Positions 23,501 to 35,398 of a DNA stretch of 64,000 bases are shown here, in pieces; positions within the stretch are counted from its first letter, which is position 1; each line of letters begins with the position of its first letter. The position numbers and the translations under genes were made by a program. This stretch comes from Hermodice carunculata (taxonomy: Eukaryota > Annelida > Polychaeta > Eunicida > Amphinomidae), in contig OZ026628.1 of the NCBI GenBank assembly GCA_964020975.1, positions 59,178,108-59,242,107 of the forward strand. The letters run 5' to 3'. The notes beneath the pieces are model-generated. The model was not told the origin of the DNA, searched no databases, and worked only from the letters and a program-made list of their open reading frames with translations.

Positions 23501-26500
23501 TTTTGCATAAAATGATTGGCCAGTTGCTTAATTCCTTAACCCTTTCATGGTCAATGTGCCTGGTATAACTATCGTTACAAAAATCACGGGGATTGTTTTG
23601 AATTTTCTAATTCGAAGCATGAAGTTCTTGTGAACTGAAAAAAAAGGTGAAACGGGCAAAGTATCAAAGCCAAAAATCCCTAAGGTATGGTTGTAAACAC
23701 TGAATTAAGAAAGAAAAGGCTAGTATCCTTCTTTTCTTCTCACCCCCAAAGTCAGATTTTCTACTTAAGGACCAGCTACAGTGTAATATTATAAAACTTG
23801 CCTGGGGCAGAAATCTGGTATCTACAGCCCTGTAACAATCGCATAAATCAATTTATGTAAAAAAGTCACATACATTATAACCAGTCTTTGACCTGCAAAA
23901 TTTAATGATTAAAACAGTCTGTGCTTACCAGACCAAACCTTCACAATTACAAGGAGATATATCCATTACAAGTTGTTTTCAAATAACAGGTGCCCCTCTT
24001 ATATAATGCACTCAGTCCTTCTATTCAATTTTAAAATACATACTCTTAAGATAAAATTCTGGGTTGGCTAGTGTACAGGTGTATTAAAGTTTTTGTTTCT
24101 CCACACTAGAAATTAGCTTGTCCTGAACAGCAGGACATGCAGAATTGGGGAGTCTTGAGGAAGGGAAATTTTGTTGTAATGCTCCAGTGTCTGATGTCAG
24201 AATTCACAGGTCCGCACTCTCAGCTCATTAGCAACTAACGTCTTCTAAATTTCAAGAGACACTTAGCTTTTTATCAAAGTAAAAGAATTCTTGAGCAATG
24301 AATACTTTTACCTTCATTTTGGGGTTAACATTACGTTTACTCAGTGGATGGAGCTTGTATATCGTTTTTTGGTGTCCAGATATTGAGCTTTTAAAATACA
24401 TGTAATATGGCACAGTATACCCACCTTTTTCTCTGCACAACAGAGATTGTGTGAAGGAGCCAACAAGTGCATCTAGCTTTGCGGGCAGGTAAATGTAGGT
24501 AACAACAGAACAAGCCACCACTTATCATTGCATTAGGCATGTTCTTTTAACACTTTCCAGTCGAAGTCTGCATATATGCGAACTGCTGCAAATTAGGAGT
24601 CAGCGTGTATTTGACCCCTTCCTTATAACCATGACAATGTCATGGGCAAGTTTCTTTTTTTAATGTGTTGTAGGTCACCAAAGTTTTTTAAGAAGATAAT
24701 TAGCTATGAAGAGGTAAAAATATGTTCCAAGAATCTAACACCAGACATATTTTATACAGTTTACTGCACTTAAGTTTGTAAATTGTATCATAGAGAAAAA
24801 TAACTATGGCTTCAATGATAATCATTTTACATGCAAATACATGTAATAAAATCACCATTCAAGGGGTGAAACCTATGGATAAAATGTAGACTTGAAAGTG
24901 TTAAATTCATGCATGCATGTGTGAAAGCCAACAAATGCTTCTTCTTACTGGTGATTGATATCTTCATCAAAAAATTATCATGTTATAAATATAAAAAAAA
25001 TAAAGCCTATAAAGAAAAATAAACATGGCTTCAATAATAATCATCATTTTACATAAAAATAATAAAATCACCAAACAAGGGGTGCAGCCTATGGATAAAG
25101 TCTAGATTTGAAAGTGGTTAATTCATGCATGCATGTGTGAAATCCAACAAATGCTGCTTGTTACTGGTAATTGATATCTTTATCAAAAAATTATCATGTT
25201 ATGTAAGTAAAAATAACGCCTATCTCTCTCTCTCTCTGTCTCGAGAAAACATGCGCCATGGCATCCCACCTGACAGCTGTTGCAGTTATTTTCCAGATGT
25301 GTTTAAGGCTGATAAAGATGCAAACTGTAACTAAATAAAACACACAGGTGATTCTGATGTTAGCCATGTTGCAAATTTGTGTAGCCAAATGTATGAAACC
25401 TTGGCAACTGACTAATGGGGCCAGAAGCCCTGGTTATGTTGCCACTTTTTGTTACATGTATTTTTGAGTTGGACTTACCTGGCATGGCTTATAGCTTTAC
25501 ACACAAAATGGCCTCCTACTCCGTGTCTTCACACAAGCATACATGAAAATCACCATGTGTTGGTCAGTGGGTCTAGATTTTGTAAAAATGTTGTCATGTA
25601 TTAACCCTTTCAGTGCCAAATTTCAAACAGATTCAACCGCTTTTCTTGGCTTGCTGAGAAAAGCTGTTGAGCTGGGGTATTTTCTGGAACTATAGGCATA
25701 TCCATGGACATTTAAATGAAAAGATCTTTTTACATAGATCGACTTAAGACATGATTGGCACTGACAGAGTTAAATCCCGGAACAAAAAGGCAGAAGCAAG
25801 AGTAGTTCAGGTACAGTATCCTTCTTGTAAAGGGTACTTATTCAGGAGGGCCAGAATTGTGAATTAAAATTACTTTCCACTGTTAGTTGCCACTTTATAA
25901 CTTACAGAAGTCTGTGTATAGAAACACCATACTTTGGTGATAAATCTATGGCTATACAAGTTATTTACATCATTCTAACAATTTTATTTCATAAGCTTGA
26001 AACTGTACTGCCAGTAAATTATCAAAGGTACATGTAACTGTAACATACATGTACAATCTGACGGGATGGTGCAACTGTACTCCACAAGAACTTTGTGTAT
26101 TGGGTTGTCTATTCACTGAACACACAAAACATTGACACACAAAACATTGGTGATTGTGACCCTCCCTGACATTACAGTACTGTTCAGGAGTTTCATTAAG
26201 TTTTTGAGCAAGAATCTTTCTGACAAAAGCCGTTGGCTGTTTGGGGACGAATATGTCCCTAATTATGTGGGAATTACCTTGGAACAAAGTAGGTGGCAAT
26301 TTTAACTGGTTTTCCCTGGAGTAGCTGGCAGATCTTGCCTGCTGGCAAGCTTTGTATCGAAATCCCTGCAACAGGGTACAACTCTACTTGCCACCTGCAG
26401 GTAAATTGTTCCACGAGTTCACAGACAACATTTAAGGCAATTTGAAAACCTTCCTGGTGGAAGATTGCAGTTCAAGTTAGTTACTATTGGAACTCTTGAG

Positions 26501-29500
26501 TTGCATCATAGTAACATGTAAGAGCTTCTTGTTGCTTTTGAAAAATTTATAAGTTGACATCGTGGCTCAGATAAATTAAAAATCAATTAGAAATTTTAAA
26601 AAAATATCATGCTGCCGGGGCAATATAGAAAGCAGCTCCCTTTGAGATAGCTGAGTAGAATACTTTGATGATGTAAAAAATGAAAAATGCTGAGGGTTTT
26701 AAATGAACAACACAAAACAAAGTCCCAACATGTCCATTTTCAGTCTTCTTGATTTTATTATTTTTTGTTCCTGTGCATTATGTGGAAACTTTGAATACAA
26801 AACATTGCCATGAATGACATGGTTAATTCTCTGACATTTTGACTTTGAGGCAGGTATACTGATACTGTATATATTTATACAATTATCTGTGTGTGTTAAT
26901 TTAAGTGAAGCAGTAGCTTCAATGAGTGAATTCTGATCATTAGTCAAATTGTAATGTATTCTTGAATAAAGCTTAAAAAATGTGTAAATGCCTTAAATGT
27001 TTTTAAAAAATGAACTAAGCGCTTTGACACAGTCTTTGTTTTGTATAAGAATACAACACAAGTGCCACGACAGTGGACCGTCCTGCTTGTGTGTGCTGTC
27101 CAAGTCTTTGAGTCTGACAATTGACAGTCGGAAATCCTTGGTGTTTTTGCCTGACCGGTTTCGCCTCAACCTGGGCTCATCAGAGACTGACCAAAGATTG
27201 CTGCGTTTTGTTTTCACCTCGATATATATACTGGCCTTGGTGACATATTGTTACGTCATAGGCTCAACGTTAAACGGAAGATTTTAACGTACCGCGGACC
27301 AACCGTCAGATTGACGTGCTGATCAAGTGTGGTCCACATGCTTAAAATGCACGTGGTAATGTTTACAAACATTCCGTTGTCAGGGAGATATCATGTCCCC
27401 CTGGTGGTGTATCCTGTGAGTAGTGAGCTACCCAGCAAGAAGGCTCATGTACCGTAATATACATAAATGTGGAGTGTCCATGTTTGAGGTGAACACATTG
27501 GTTACCTGGTTCATGATAATTTATGATACCTGGTGTGGAGGGACTCTCTCCACAAGGTCATAGATAGCAATCCAATGGAGACAGAGTGCAATGTTCTGTC
27601 AAAATGCAAAACACAAACACTGTCAGTGGGGAATAGGCAAGTGAACTATAAATTTTAGCATAATACATCGCAAGTATGCCTATTTCCCCATGACATTTAG
27701 ACCGAAAGGTTCCATCGTAACCAGCTGGTGGATCCAGTGATGCTCTTTTTGCAGTCGAAGGGTTTCGGTTTTTTTCAACTGCGGTGGTGTTGGGATATGG
27801 CATAGGATTTGGACTGTGAGGTTGAGTCCATTATGATCCCGTTGGGCAAAATGTCTGCCCAGTGGTTGGTTCATATCCCCTTTGTTGATATAATAAAAAT
27901 GTTCTCTCAGTCTATCCCTCAGTGGGCGGTAAGTTTGACCCACGTATTGTTTGTGACATATGTCACAAGTCAACAGGTAGACAAGGTTGTTGTGTCTGCA
28001 CGTGCCCCCCCCCGGGGGCATAGTAGGTACGGCCTGTGTGTGTGCTGACTACCACACCACTAGTGTTTATCCTTTCACAATATCTGCAGCTGTCTGTGTC
28101 GCACGGATTAAGCTGTACTGTGCCAGATACGGAAGGATGTTGTTGTTGCGTTGGTGGATATTTTGTTCTGGAGTGAACTAAAATATCCTTGAGATTTTTT
28201 CCTTTCTTATATCCAACCACGACCTTCTTGTTTGCAAGCACTGGGGCAAACTTGGAAGCTTGAACTGTTCCCCAGTTTTGTGTAATTATGTTCTTCAATG
28301 GAGGTAATGCAGGATTGTACCTCGTAATCAGAAATGATTTGTCCTTATTTCTGTCTATCTGCGCTGTGTTAGGCCTGTTTTGGAGTAACGAGGCTCTGTC
28401 TATGTTTCTAACCTTTGTGAGGGCTTCCACAAGAATGTCTGTGGGATATCCCCGTAGGTTGTAGAAGTCCATGATTTTTTCTGCATTGTCCTCAAAATCG
28501 GCTGGCTGGGTGCAGATTCTTTTCACCCGTAAAAGTTGGCTATAGGGGCCAGCTGATTTGCAGTGTTTGGGATGTGAAGAACGGAAGTGCAGATACGTGT
28601 GTGTATCTGTAGGTTTAGTATACAGTGTTGTGTAGAGCTTTCTATTACTGTCAAGGCGGACAAGGGTGTCTAGAAAGCTGATTTCTGTATCACTGTATTC
28701 AACCGTGAATTTGATAGTGGGATGACAAGCATTGAGGTGTTCTACAAATGCCTGGAGACTTTCTGTTCCATGATGCCATATGCAGAAAATGTCATCGATG
28801 AATCTACCCCACATTTCTGGCTTCAAGGCTGTTGAGGATAAAAGTTTTTCCTCCAAATCGGCCATGAAGAGATTGGCGTACGATGGAGCGACCTTGGTGC
28901 CCATCGCTGTTCCACTGATTTGGAGAAAGTGTTCTCCATTAAATTCAAAGTTGTTGCAATTCAGGACTAACCGTAGTAGAGAAATTATTTCTCTGACTGC
29001 TGGCTTTCCATTTGTAGTTCTATTATGTAGGAGGGCAGTCGCTACTGCCCTTAAGCCCTCATCGGTAGGGATATTGGTATACAGAGAAGTTACATCTAAG
29101 GTAACAAGCAACGTGTTGGTTGGTTGTTGTGGTAATGATTCTATTTTGTTAATAAAATCATTTGTGTCCTTGATGTAACTGGGTATCTTTGTGACCAAAG
29201 GTCGTAGAAAAAAATCTACGAGTTTGTTTTGTATGCAGTTATAAAATGAATTTCAGAGCTATGATGCAGTCTTTGTTAAAACGATTCATATGAGGTGTTG
29301 TCTGAAACCAGAAGTTGCTTCAGGACAAATAAAATTTGAAAGGAACAGCATGCAACAGATGGGTACTTTTCCAAGGACAAGTGAACTTCAGAGAGAATTG
29401 TAGAGCCCTGCTATGCCTATAGCGGTCCCTCTCTTATAAGGCCCCTCTCATCAGAGGCAACCTCTCTTGGAAGGCCAGTATTTTTGAACAGAAAGTATGG

Positions 29501-32500
29501 AATTTCCATTATATTCGCCCCCTCTAGAGAGGCCACCCTTCTCATAAGGCCACCATTTTTGGCTGCATTTGGGGTGGCCTTATAAGAGGGGGATCTGTTT
29601 TTCCAATTTTGTCCAAAGATTTTTGTACTGTAGTCCACTTAAATGTGTTCCTGTTCAATGCACGTGTTATTGACATGAAATTCACTTTTTGTACTGTAGT
29701 CTAAATTGGTCCCTGTTCAATACATGTGTTATTGACATGAAATTCACTTTTCGTGTTGCAATACATTCATATCTGCAATGAGTTAGATTTGTGAATGGGG
29801 GTAGGAAGTTAATTCGTTGACCACATTTAATTGATTACTGATGCTTTTTTGTATTAATAATATAGTGTGAGGGTTGCATGACACAAAGAAATACATATTA
29901 TATTGCTTGTGAAAATATAATTTTGAAACAGTACTTCAGTCTCTGTTCCAGGACACTCACATCCCAATTTCCTTTTGGAGATCTATTAAATAGTGCACAC
30001 AAACACGGAAAATGGGCCATTCCCTCTGAAAATCACGTAAATTTAAACAACTTTTGAAGTATCGAAACAAGCGCTCCCGACTGCCACAGAATTGTGGAAG
30101 TTGACCGGTGTGCATAGTCATATATTGGTATTGTTTACAGGGCTAGAAATTGTGCTTATGTGCTTGTCTGTACTAAGTGAAACTTGTTATAACACATATG
30201 ACGGACAAGTAAAGTTGCCCATTCACTTGTCCAAAATTTGCATATACAGTGGTACCTGCTCTATGTGGCCACCCCTTCATCCAAGAAAAAGTGGCCACAT
30301 ACAGCAGGTGACCTGTCACTGCAGGTAATTTTACCCAAAAAAATTGACTCCTATGTCCCAGGCTAGTGACCACAAAAAGCAATGCAGTTGCTTACAGCAG
30401 TGATTGGATACAGCAGGTACCACTGTAGTTCAATTGGAATAAGACTGCTTGGTTGGAGGACAACTGGAAATTTTTCCTTGTTTCTAGCACTGGTTTGTTT
30501 ATTCTTTATCATATATTTTATTTACTTTTAGCAATTGATCAGGAGAATATGGTCATCCCAGACTCTTTCCTCACTCCGTCTCCTGAAGAGCAGATTATCC
30601 GTCAGCGTCGTAGATCAATGCCCTGCCAACAGGCACTTGGAAAACCACAGATGTCCCAGTTCATCAGTATTTTGTCAGGTAGAAAAGCCTTTTTACATCT
30701 CATAATGTTCAGTCCTATGCCAGTGTGCACCAATCTGGGCTATTATGGGATGCCTTATTCAATTACATCCACATAAATATATCAATATGGTGCAAGCACA
30801 CTTGTAAATGAAATGTCATTAAAAATTACATACACACTAACTTTTATTGACAAGTTTTTAAAAAAAAAGTACCTGTGGGACAAGCATAAACACTGCTAAA
30901 ATCTTCAGCCAAAATTGGAAATTAAAGCAAAAATTATGGAAAGTTGTACCCTGATCCTTCATTAATTCATTTTAAAACAATTTAGCTTGTTAGAATTTCT
31001 TTATCCAAGCTGGAGAAATAGTAGCATTTAACTATTTGGCTATCAACTCCAGCCTTTTCTCTCTCAATGTGCAGTTAAAAATTCACAATTTTGAAGCACA
31101 AACCAACAGTCACAACTATTAAGCTCACAAACATTTACTGTGGAAGTTTCAAAGGAAATTACTCTGATATTTAGCTGCCAATCAGAGGTCCCATGGTCAG
31201 ACTTCATTGGACTGTGATGTTCATAGTCACAATCTTTAACTTGTAGCACAAGGGCTTCATGGTGTTTTAGATGTTATAAAGTGTTCATATTTCTGTGATA
31301 AGTGAAAAGGAAATACACTGAAAAACCATAAAAAATTCCCTTAGAGTTGCAAATTTCACAGTGTATTTGTGTTTGCTGGATTTAAATCTTTTACATAAGG
31401 GATAAAAGTTTTCAGAGTTTCTCCGATTTTTATGTGTTTTATAAAGCTTGAATAAAGCAAAAAGTTTTGTCTCCAGTTTGTGTGGAAAGATGTCCAGAAT
31501 CTGATCAAAATTAAGTTGTTAGTATATATCATTATTTTTTTTCAGCAATGCTTCCTGTTTTGCTCTTGTCAAAACACTTGAATCCCTGGTAATGTCTGTT
31601 TGTTCAAATACAAAGGACCAGTATTTTTTTTATCTCTTTCAGATTCATGGGGCAGCTTAGAAACACCAACAAAATTATCAGGCTCTGGCCTGGGACAGTG
31701 CTCGAGAAAGAGGCTGCTTCTTCCACCGACCCCTGAGTCACCAAGTGATCAAGTGCATCCTGTGAGTACTGATCACTTTATCCACTATTGTTTCTCCTTG
31801 TCAGGCCTTGGTCTTGATTGCTATAGTACACTGTACCTGCATCATAGCAAGTGAAATTCACTTGATCTTTTTGACCTAGGAGTGGCTTCATTGTTGTATT
31901 TCTCATCAGCTGAAATGCTGGTGATATTGTATGTACAGTAACAGGCTGTGCCAGTCTGCTTTCCATCTGGTATGAGTTGGTGGGGGGGGGGGGGGATCCT
32001 ACTGATGAATCAAGAACAAAATAATAATATATGCTTTCACAGTTTGCAGTCTATATAACATGTGGATTTTACAGATTCGCAATTTATGTGACAAAAATCA
32101 TAATTTCCAAGTTCACAATTTATTGAAAATGTTGAATCACTTTTCAGGCAATAAAAGGCCTTTCACTGGTGGTGACAAATTAATTTCCTGACAATGCCTC
32201 CGAGCAGTATACCAAGACACTTTAAAGCAAAGACCAGCCTGTCAGTGCAGCCACACTGTTGTTAGTTGATATCATACATGTATCAGTGCACACTTTTCAA
32301 GTTACCAAAAATCTTAAGTGTATTTGGAATATAAAATGTCTTGTTGATGCAGTAAACTATACTCAACCACAACAAGAACAAGTACAAACATAGCATCTAA
32401 CACAATTATATCCAATATATTTATCAAAGTTCTGGCACAAGCTACCACTTCCAAGTGACAGTTGACTTCAGTTTACCAGACAAAGCTACATTTTTATAAT

Positions 32501-35398
32501 ATAAAAATGTATGTACAATGGCTACCACAATGTTCATAATAAGCGTACAAGCCAAATGCTGCCAAGATAAATGACTTCACTCCTTTAAATAATCATATGA
32601 AGTTTCATCCCAGAATAATAATTTGTGCCTATTCAGACTGTTTGTGGTGCCCAGGAAAATGACATTCAGTCCAAAAGTAACCAGATAAAAAATAATTTCC
32701 CAGAATGGTTTTTATTGATTTGAATTAATTATCGTGGCATATTAATGATATTTTGTTGTGAAGACTGCTTTTATAGTAACACATTGTAATTGACATGCAC
32801 AAGTTACTTCAAGAAAATAATTGTCAAATGGTGCATATAATCATGCCAAATTTTGTTTTTGTTTTCTTCAACAGGGAAGTCCACGCAGCAAGAGACGGAG
32901 AGTACAGAGACGGGCGTCATGTCCCCCACTCACTGATGAGCTCAAGTCACTCAGTAAAGATCAGCTTGTGGACCTGCTAGATAAACTAGTTATCACCCAC
33001 CCCATGCTGGAACATGTAAGCCCTCTTCCAAAAACAGTACAATGGAATCTGTCTATTAAAGGCCACCTAAGGGACTGAAAAAATGTGATCTTAATAGGAA
33101 ATATAATTCAATTAAGGATAAACAAAGATGGTTATGATCTTGACTCATTCCGCCCTAATGCTGCTTTTTCTGGCTAATATCTAAACATGTTTTGCTAATT
33201 GAATTTACTAATTTAGGCATTATTTTTGGATGAAACTTGCATAGAAAATCATTCCAAATTATATGCCCATGGTCTGCTTCCCTTGGTGCCCTCTGAGTGC
33301 ATTACTTACACAATAAAGAGTTTTAATTTATTCTAAACAATAAAAAATGTTTTTCTTTGTTTCCCTTGTTCTATTTTTGCGTAATTGGATAGAAATTTAT
33401 CTTTTAAAAACGATTGTTTTAGGATGTACGAGATTGGCTGCCAATGGCAGACTTAAAGCCATTAGAAGATAACCTCAAATATCTACAACACAACGTCTAC
33501 AGGTCACTACCCAGTAATCGCTGGGGATCGACCAGAGATGCCTATTGCTATCGCTGGGTGAAAACTCATCTGGCAGCATTCAAGGTATGTACTAAAAAAA
33601 TAATGGTCTCCCTTTTCGAGACTGACCCTAGAGCAGGCCCATATGTGGTGACATTAATGCAGGTGGCCTCTCGAAAGGGGGCAAATAACAGGGGAAAGTT
33701 TGAACTAGTGCATGTGACTGAAACAGGTCTGTGGTCAGTCAATGGTAGGAGCTGGGGGGGGGGGGGGCCTTTGGCACACACCGAGTAAAAAAATGAACTT
33801 ATTTTGCTTTTGTGAGGGCGTGGTGTGGGGTTGGGTGGGGAGTCGCCATGATTAGGTTTTGATGAGTGTGCTAGATCTTCTTTATTAAAAGTGTTTTAGA
33901 TAAGATTTGAGCAGTGTATAACAGGTGCAACTTTTCAATGTTTTGCTGCACAACACAACACCCAACTGTGAGCAAAGCAGGGGGTATCCAGTCTCTTGGC
34001 ATTTACTGTACTAGTTCTTTAATCTTGTGGCTCAACTTTGAAGCAGGATTAACTGTTTTTTGTTTTTTTGTTCATGTGATATCACCCATGGACCATTTGG
34101 TCTAAGTATACCTCATTTGTACCTTGACTTGCTTACACGTTGGTGACGTTGAACTAATTTTTAAGGTCACAGGACCAATACATTTGTGAAGATGAGCAAT
34201 TTATCAATGCTTTTGATGAAAGAGTCTCCAGATTTTCAATCAATTCATACAATGGAGATTTGTTGTTTTTTACTACCAAAAGTGTGTAGCAGTAATACCA
34301 AGCATGTGAGATTTCAGATATTTGGTGGATTTCTGCTATTTTAGGAGTTGATTTCAGCTAAAGTGATAGTATGTTTCATATTAGTTCAGCTATTTTGAAC
34401 CTCTATTTTTCTCTGATTTGCGGGTATTTCAGCTAGATTTGGGGAATTTTTCCAATATTTGTCTAACTGGCCACCCACATGCCGGTGATATCCATTCTTT
34501 GTAGCACTCTGTCTGTAACAAACTCTTTGCTATGCAACTACCTCTTGCACTGCATTAATTATTTCATTCATAAACGTTTTCTCTGTGTCGCAGAGGGCGT
34601 GCATACAACAAGGGAGACTGCTGGTCAAGTCTCAGTGCTGGGATGTTGTCATCTGCTACGTGTTGAAGGCCTGGCGATATGTGCACCAGCTGCCAGTATG
34701 GGACAATCCTGCGCACAATGACGCCCGCAACAAGTGCTTCCAGACCCTTGCAGCTCATTGTATGACTGCGCTGAAGAACAGCTCCTTCGAAAAGGAAATG
34801 TACAGATCAATCCATGAAAAGTAAGTCTGTGATAAAAAAAATAATAAGTCTGGAGGAGAAAAACTATTTTAACAATTTGTGAAATAGTTTTTACTGCAGT
34901 ATATATTCAAATGTAAATGGAGTGATTGTCCACAGTGGCCTTAGAGGTTGTAGGCTTTTAAAAATGAAAACAGCTAATGCATGAAGTAAAACTGCAAATG
35001 TAATACATTTTTCAAAATATATGTTCATATATATTTATATACTGCTACAAAATGCAGTTACTTAAAGGTTATAAAAGTGAGTAAGAAAAATGGGCCACTT
35101 TTTACTTTCGGCTGGGATCTTAAGTTGTGATGTCATTCAACAATGATCATGTGATAATAAGCTTTTCGTTCATTTCTTTCATGACTCAGGCTTCCCAGGG
35201 TACTCCTGGCTGACCTGTTACCCACTTTAATATCCGATAAGAGATTGTACTCTGGCCTGCCACCTAGTGGTAGCAGTACCTCAATTGCCTTTAACAAGAT
35301 GGTCTTTCTTTGACAGGCTTTGTGCAGCAACCAAGATCAACAAAGAAATGGATCCCTGTTTGCAGAAGATAAAGAAAATCCTGGCGGAGTTAGAATAA
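14520..35398 (+). CDS. Cut8/Sts1-family nuclear proteasome tether, seven coding exons
   Basis: Proposed exons: 14520-14592, 30532-30678, 31643-31761, 32875-33015, 33423-33584, 34594-34820 and 35317-35398. All have GT donors and AG acceptors, their phases match, and together they give 316 residues. Cut8/Sts1 proteins anchor the 26S proteasome at the nuclear envelope or in the nucleus. Visible family features are a basic cluster KRRRVQRR (about 119-126, possible NLS), the helical segment LSKDQLVDLLDKLVITHP (about 139-156), SLPSNRWGSTRDAY (188-201), matching the family's SFPYN-GNTRSDYAY signature, and HQLPVWDNPAHN (245-256), matching its HRLPNWDN motif. The N-terminal part is rich in Ser and Pro with TP and SP sites (FLTPSPEE, LPPTPESPSD). 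Exon 1 is joined only by phase (G plus CA) and a good donor (CGAG/GTGAGG), across a roughly 16-kb intron, so it is less certain than exons 2-7. If exon 1 is wrong, Met at 30549 could be the start. Mammals appear to lack the family; Drosophila has it. Confidence 0.85.
15309..15490. mobile_element. MITE, CAGTGGTACC ends with a different interior
   Basis: TA-flanked, with CAGTGGTACCTGCTATTTAA at the left and AGAGCAGGTACCACTG at the right. The interior repeats GTGGTCTTAAATT-A-GAGGT rather than the GTGGCCACATA words of the 30245 family, so it is a second subfamily with the same termini. Confidence 0.75.
15955..16215 (+). pseudogene. LINE reverse-transcriptase C-terminal tail, 5'-truncated
   Basis: The frame encodes TRGHQYKIHKIR, then HFFSQRVVNNWDTLP, EVVEAPSVNSFKNRLDKFW. 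This is the conserved segment just after the polymerase domain of CR1/jockey-like non-LTR retrotransposons (RGH-KL, FF-RVVN-WN-LP, SVN-FKNRLDK-W). The polymerase itself is missing, as usual for 5'-truncated LINE insertions. It lies in intron 1 of the Cut8-like gene in the same orientation. Confidence 0.8.
16276..24785. other. Long intronic stretch without genes
   Basis: This is part of the proposed intron 1 of the Cut8-like gene. No exon or RNA gene is recognisable on either strand. Dispersed short words such as GGAAAGCTGTTGAC (near 21545-21570) and TTAACCCTTTC (near 23538) look like pieces of the TTAA-flanked MITE families. Long T or A runs lie near 19260 and 19778. Confidence 0.5.
24790..25225 (+). 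repeat. Direct duplication, two units about 216 bp apart
   Basis: Unit 1 (about 24790-25005) and unit 2 (about 25006-25225) share blocks in order: ATGGCTTCAAT-ATAATCAT, AATAAAATCACC, CCTATGGATAAA, ATTCATGCATGCATGTGTGA, then ATTGATATCTT-ATCAAAAA and TTATCATGTTAT. Identity is roughly 85 percent by eye, so it is an older tandem duplication. Confidence 0.75.
25601..25773. mobile_element. MITE, TTAA-flanked (piggyBac-type), 173 bp
   Basis: The left end is TTAACCCTTTCAGTGCCAAA and the right end is TTGGCACTGACAGAGTTAA, so the terminal inverted repeat is TTAACYCTKTCAGTGCCAA. TTAA is present at both borders. The interior carries GAAAAGCTGTTGAGC, a word shared with related copies near 21550, 46030, 47735 and 53395. 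Confidence 0.75.
25774..26990. other. Non-coding, no gene seen
   Basis: The 133-codon minus-strand frame at 25970-26371 has low-complexity composition and no motif I recognise. It has no supporting splice signals and is treated as chance. Confidence 0.4.
27149..27187 (-). ncRNA. Hammerhead ribozyme of the minus-strand Penelope element
   Basis: Read on the minus strand: stem I GTCT (pairing with AGGC, one wobble), core CTGATGA, stem II GCC/GGC with loop CAGGTTGA, GAAA, stem III ACCGGT, and C at the cleavage site before AGGC. All invariant core bases of the hammerhead are present. Stem III is a self-complementary hexamer with no loop. This is the minimal type known from Penelope-like elements and is thought to work best as a dimer. 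It lies about 490 bp past the endonuclease stop and 35 bp past a TATA-like box. Confidence 0.85.
27222..27231 (-). promoter_or_regulatory. TATA-like box of the Penelope terminal repeat
   Basis: TATATATATC on the minus strand lies about 35 nt before the hammerhead. The same spacing pattern occurs at 52590 and 55465, which suggests an internal promoter in the terminal repeat. Confidence 0.5.
27680..29198 (-). pseudogene. Penelope reverse transcriptase and GIY-YIG endonuclease (partial, broken)
   Basis: Two overlapping frames (27963-29198 and 27680-28021) cover it. The first holds reverse transcriptase motif A (DVTSLYTNIPTDEGL), motif B (GTAMGTKVAPSYANLF), motif C (FIDDIFCIW), motif D (FLDTLVRLDS) and the thumb (LYTKPTDTHTYLHFRSSHPK). 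It ends in a Cys-rich linker (CDTDSCRYC). The second holds the endonuclease: LVYLLTCDICHKQYVGQT, then RDRLREHF and GRHFAQRDHNGLNL. FIDD replaces the usual YxDD at the catalytic loop and keeps both Asp residues. It belongs to the same family as the 48963-52183 element and is a distinct, diverged copy. Confidence 0.88.
29420..29600. mobile_element. MITE-like element with GGTCCCTCTCTTATAAGGCC ends
   Basis: The left end is TAGCGGTCCCTCTCTTATAA. The right end, CCTTATAAGAGGGGGATCTG, is its approximate inverse. The interior alternates GGCCACC and CTCTCATAAGGCC words. TA is present at the left border; the right border is eroded. It sits just upstream of the truncated end of the Penelope element. Confidence 0.55.
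30245..30427. mobile_element. MITE, TA-flanked CAGTGGTACC family, best-preserved copy
   Basis: CAGTGGTACCTGCTCTATGT at the left and ACAGCAGGTACCACTG at the right are inverted repeats with TA on both sides. The interior has GTGGCCACATACAGCAGGTG and GACCTGTCACTGCAGGTAA. Length is 183 bp. It lies about 100 bp upstream of exon 2 of the Cut8-like gene, close enough to affect the splice region. Confidence 0.8.

Larger units (their letters stand above)
27000..29205 (-). mobile_element. Penelope-like retroelement, 5'-truncated, minus strand
   Basis: From right to left the element has the reverse transcriptase fingers/palm to thumb, a linker with a Cys-rich motif, the GIY-YIG endonuclease, a 3' untranslated region of about 490 bp, a TATA-like box (27222-27231) and a hammerhead ribozyme (27149-27187). 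The N-terminal third of the protein and the 5' end are absent, so it is truncated near 29200. The coding part is otherwise readable with about one break. The right-hand edge near 27000 is estimated. It lies in intron 1 of the Cut8-like gene, antisense to it. Confidence 0.85.

Noticed and set aside
25970-26371. A 133-codon minus-strand frame with several Cys
   Set aside because: The CQCFVC region comes from a short direct repeat of ACACAAAACATTG. There is no domain pattern and no exon signals.
28780-29178. A plus-strand frame of 132 codons
   Set aside because: It is the antisense shadow of the Penelope reverse transcriptase on the minus strand.
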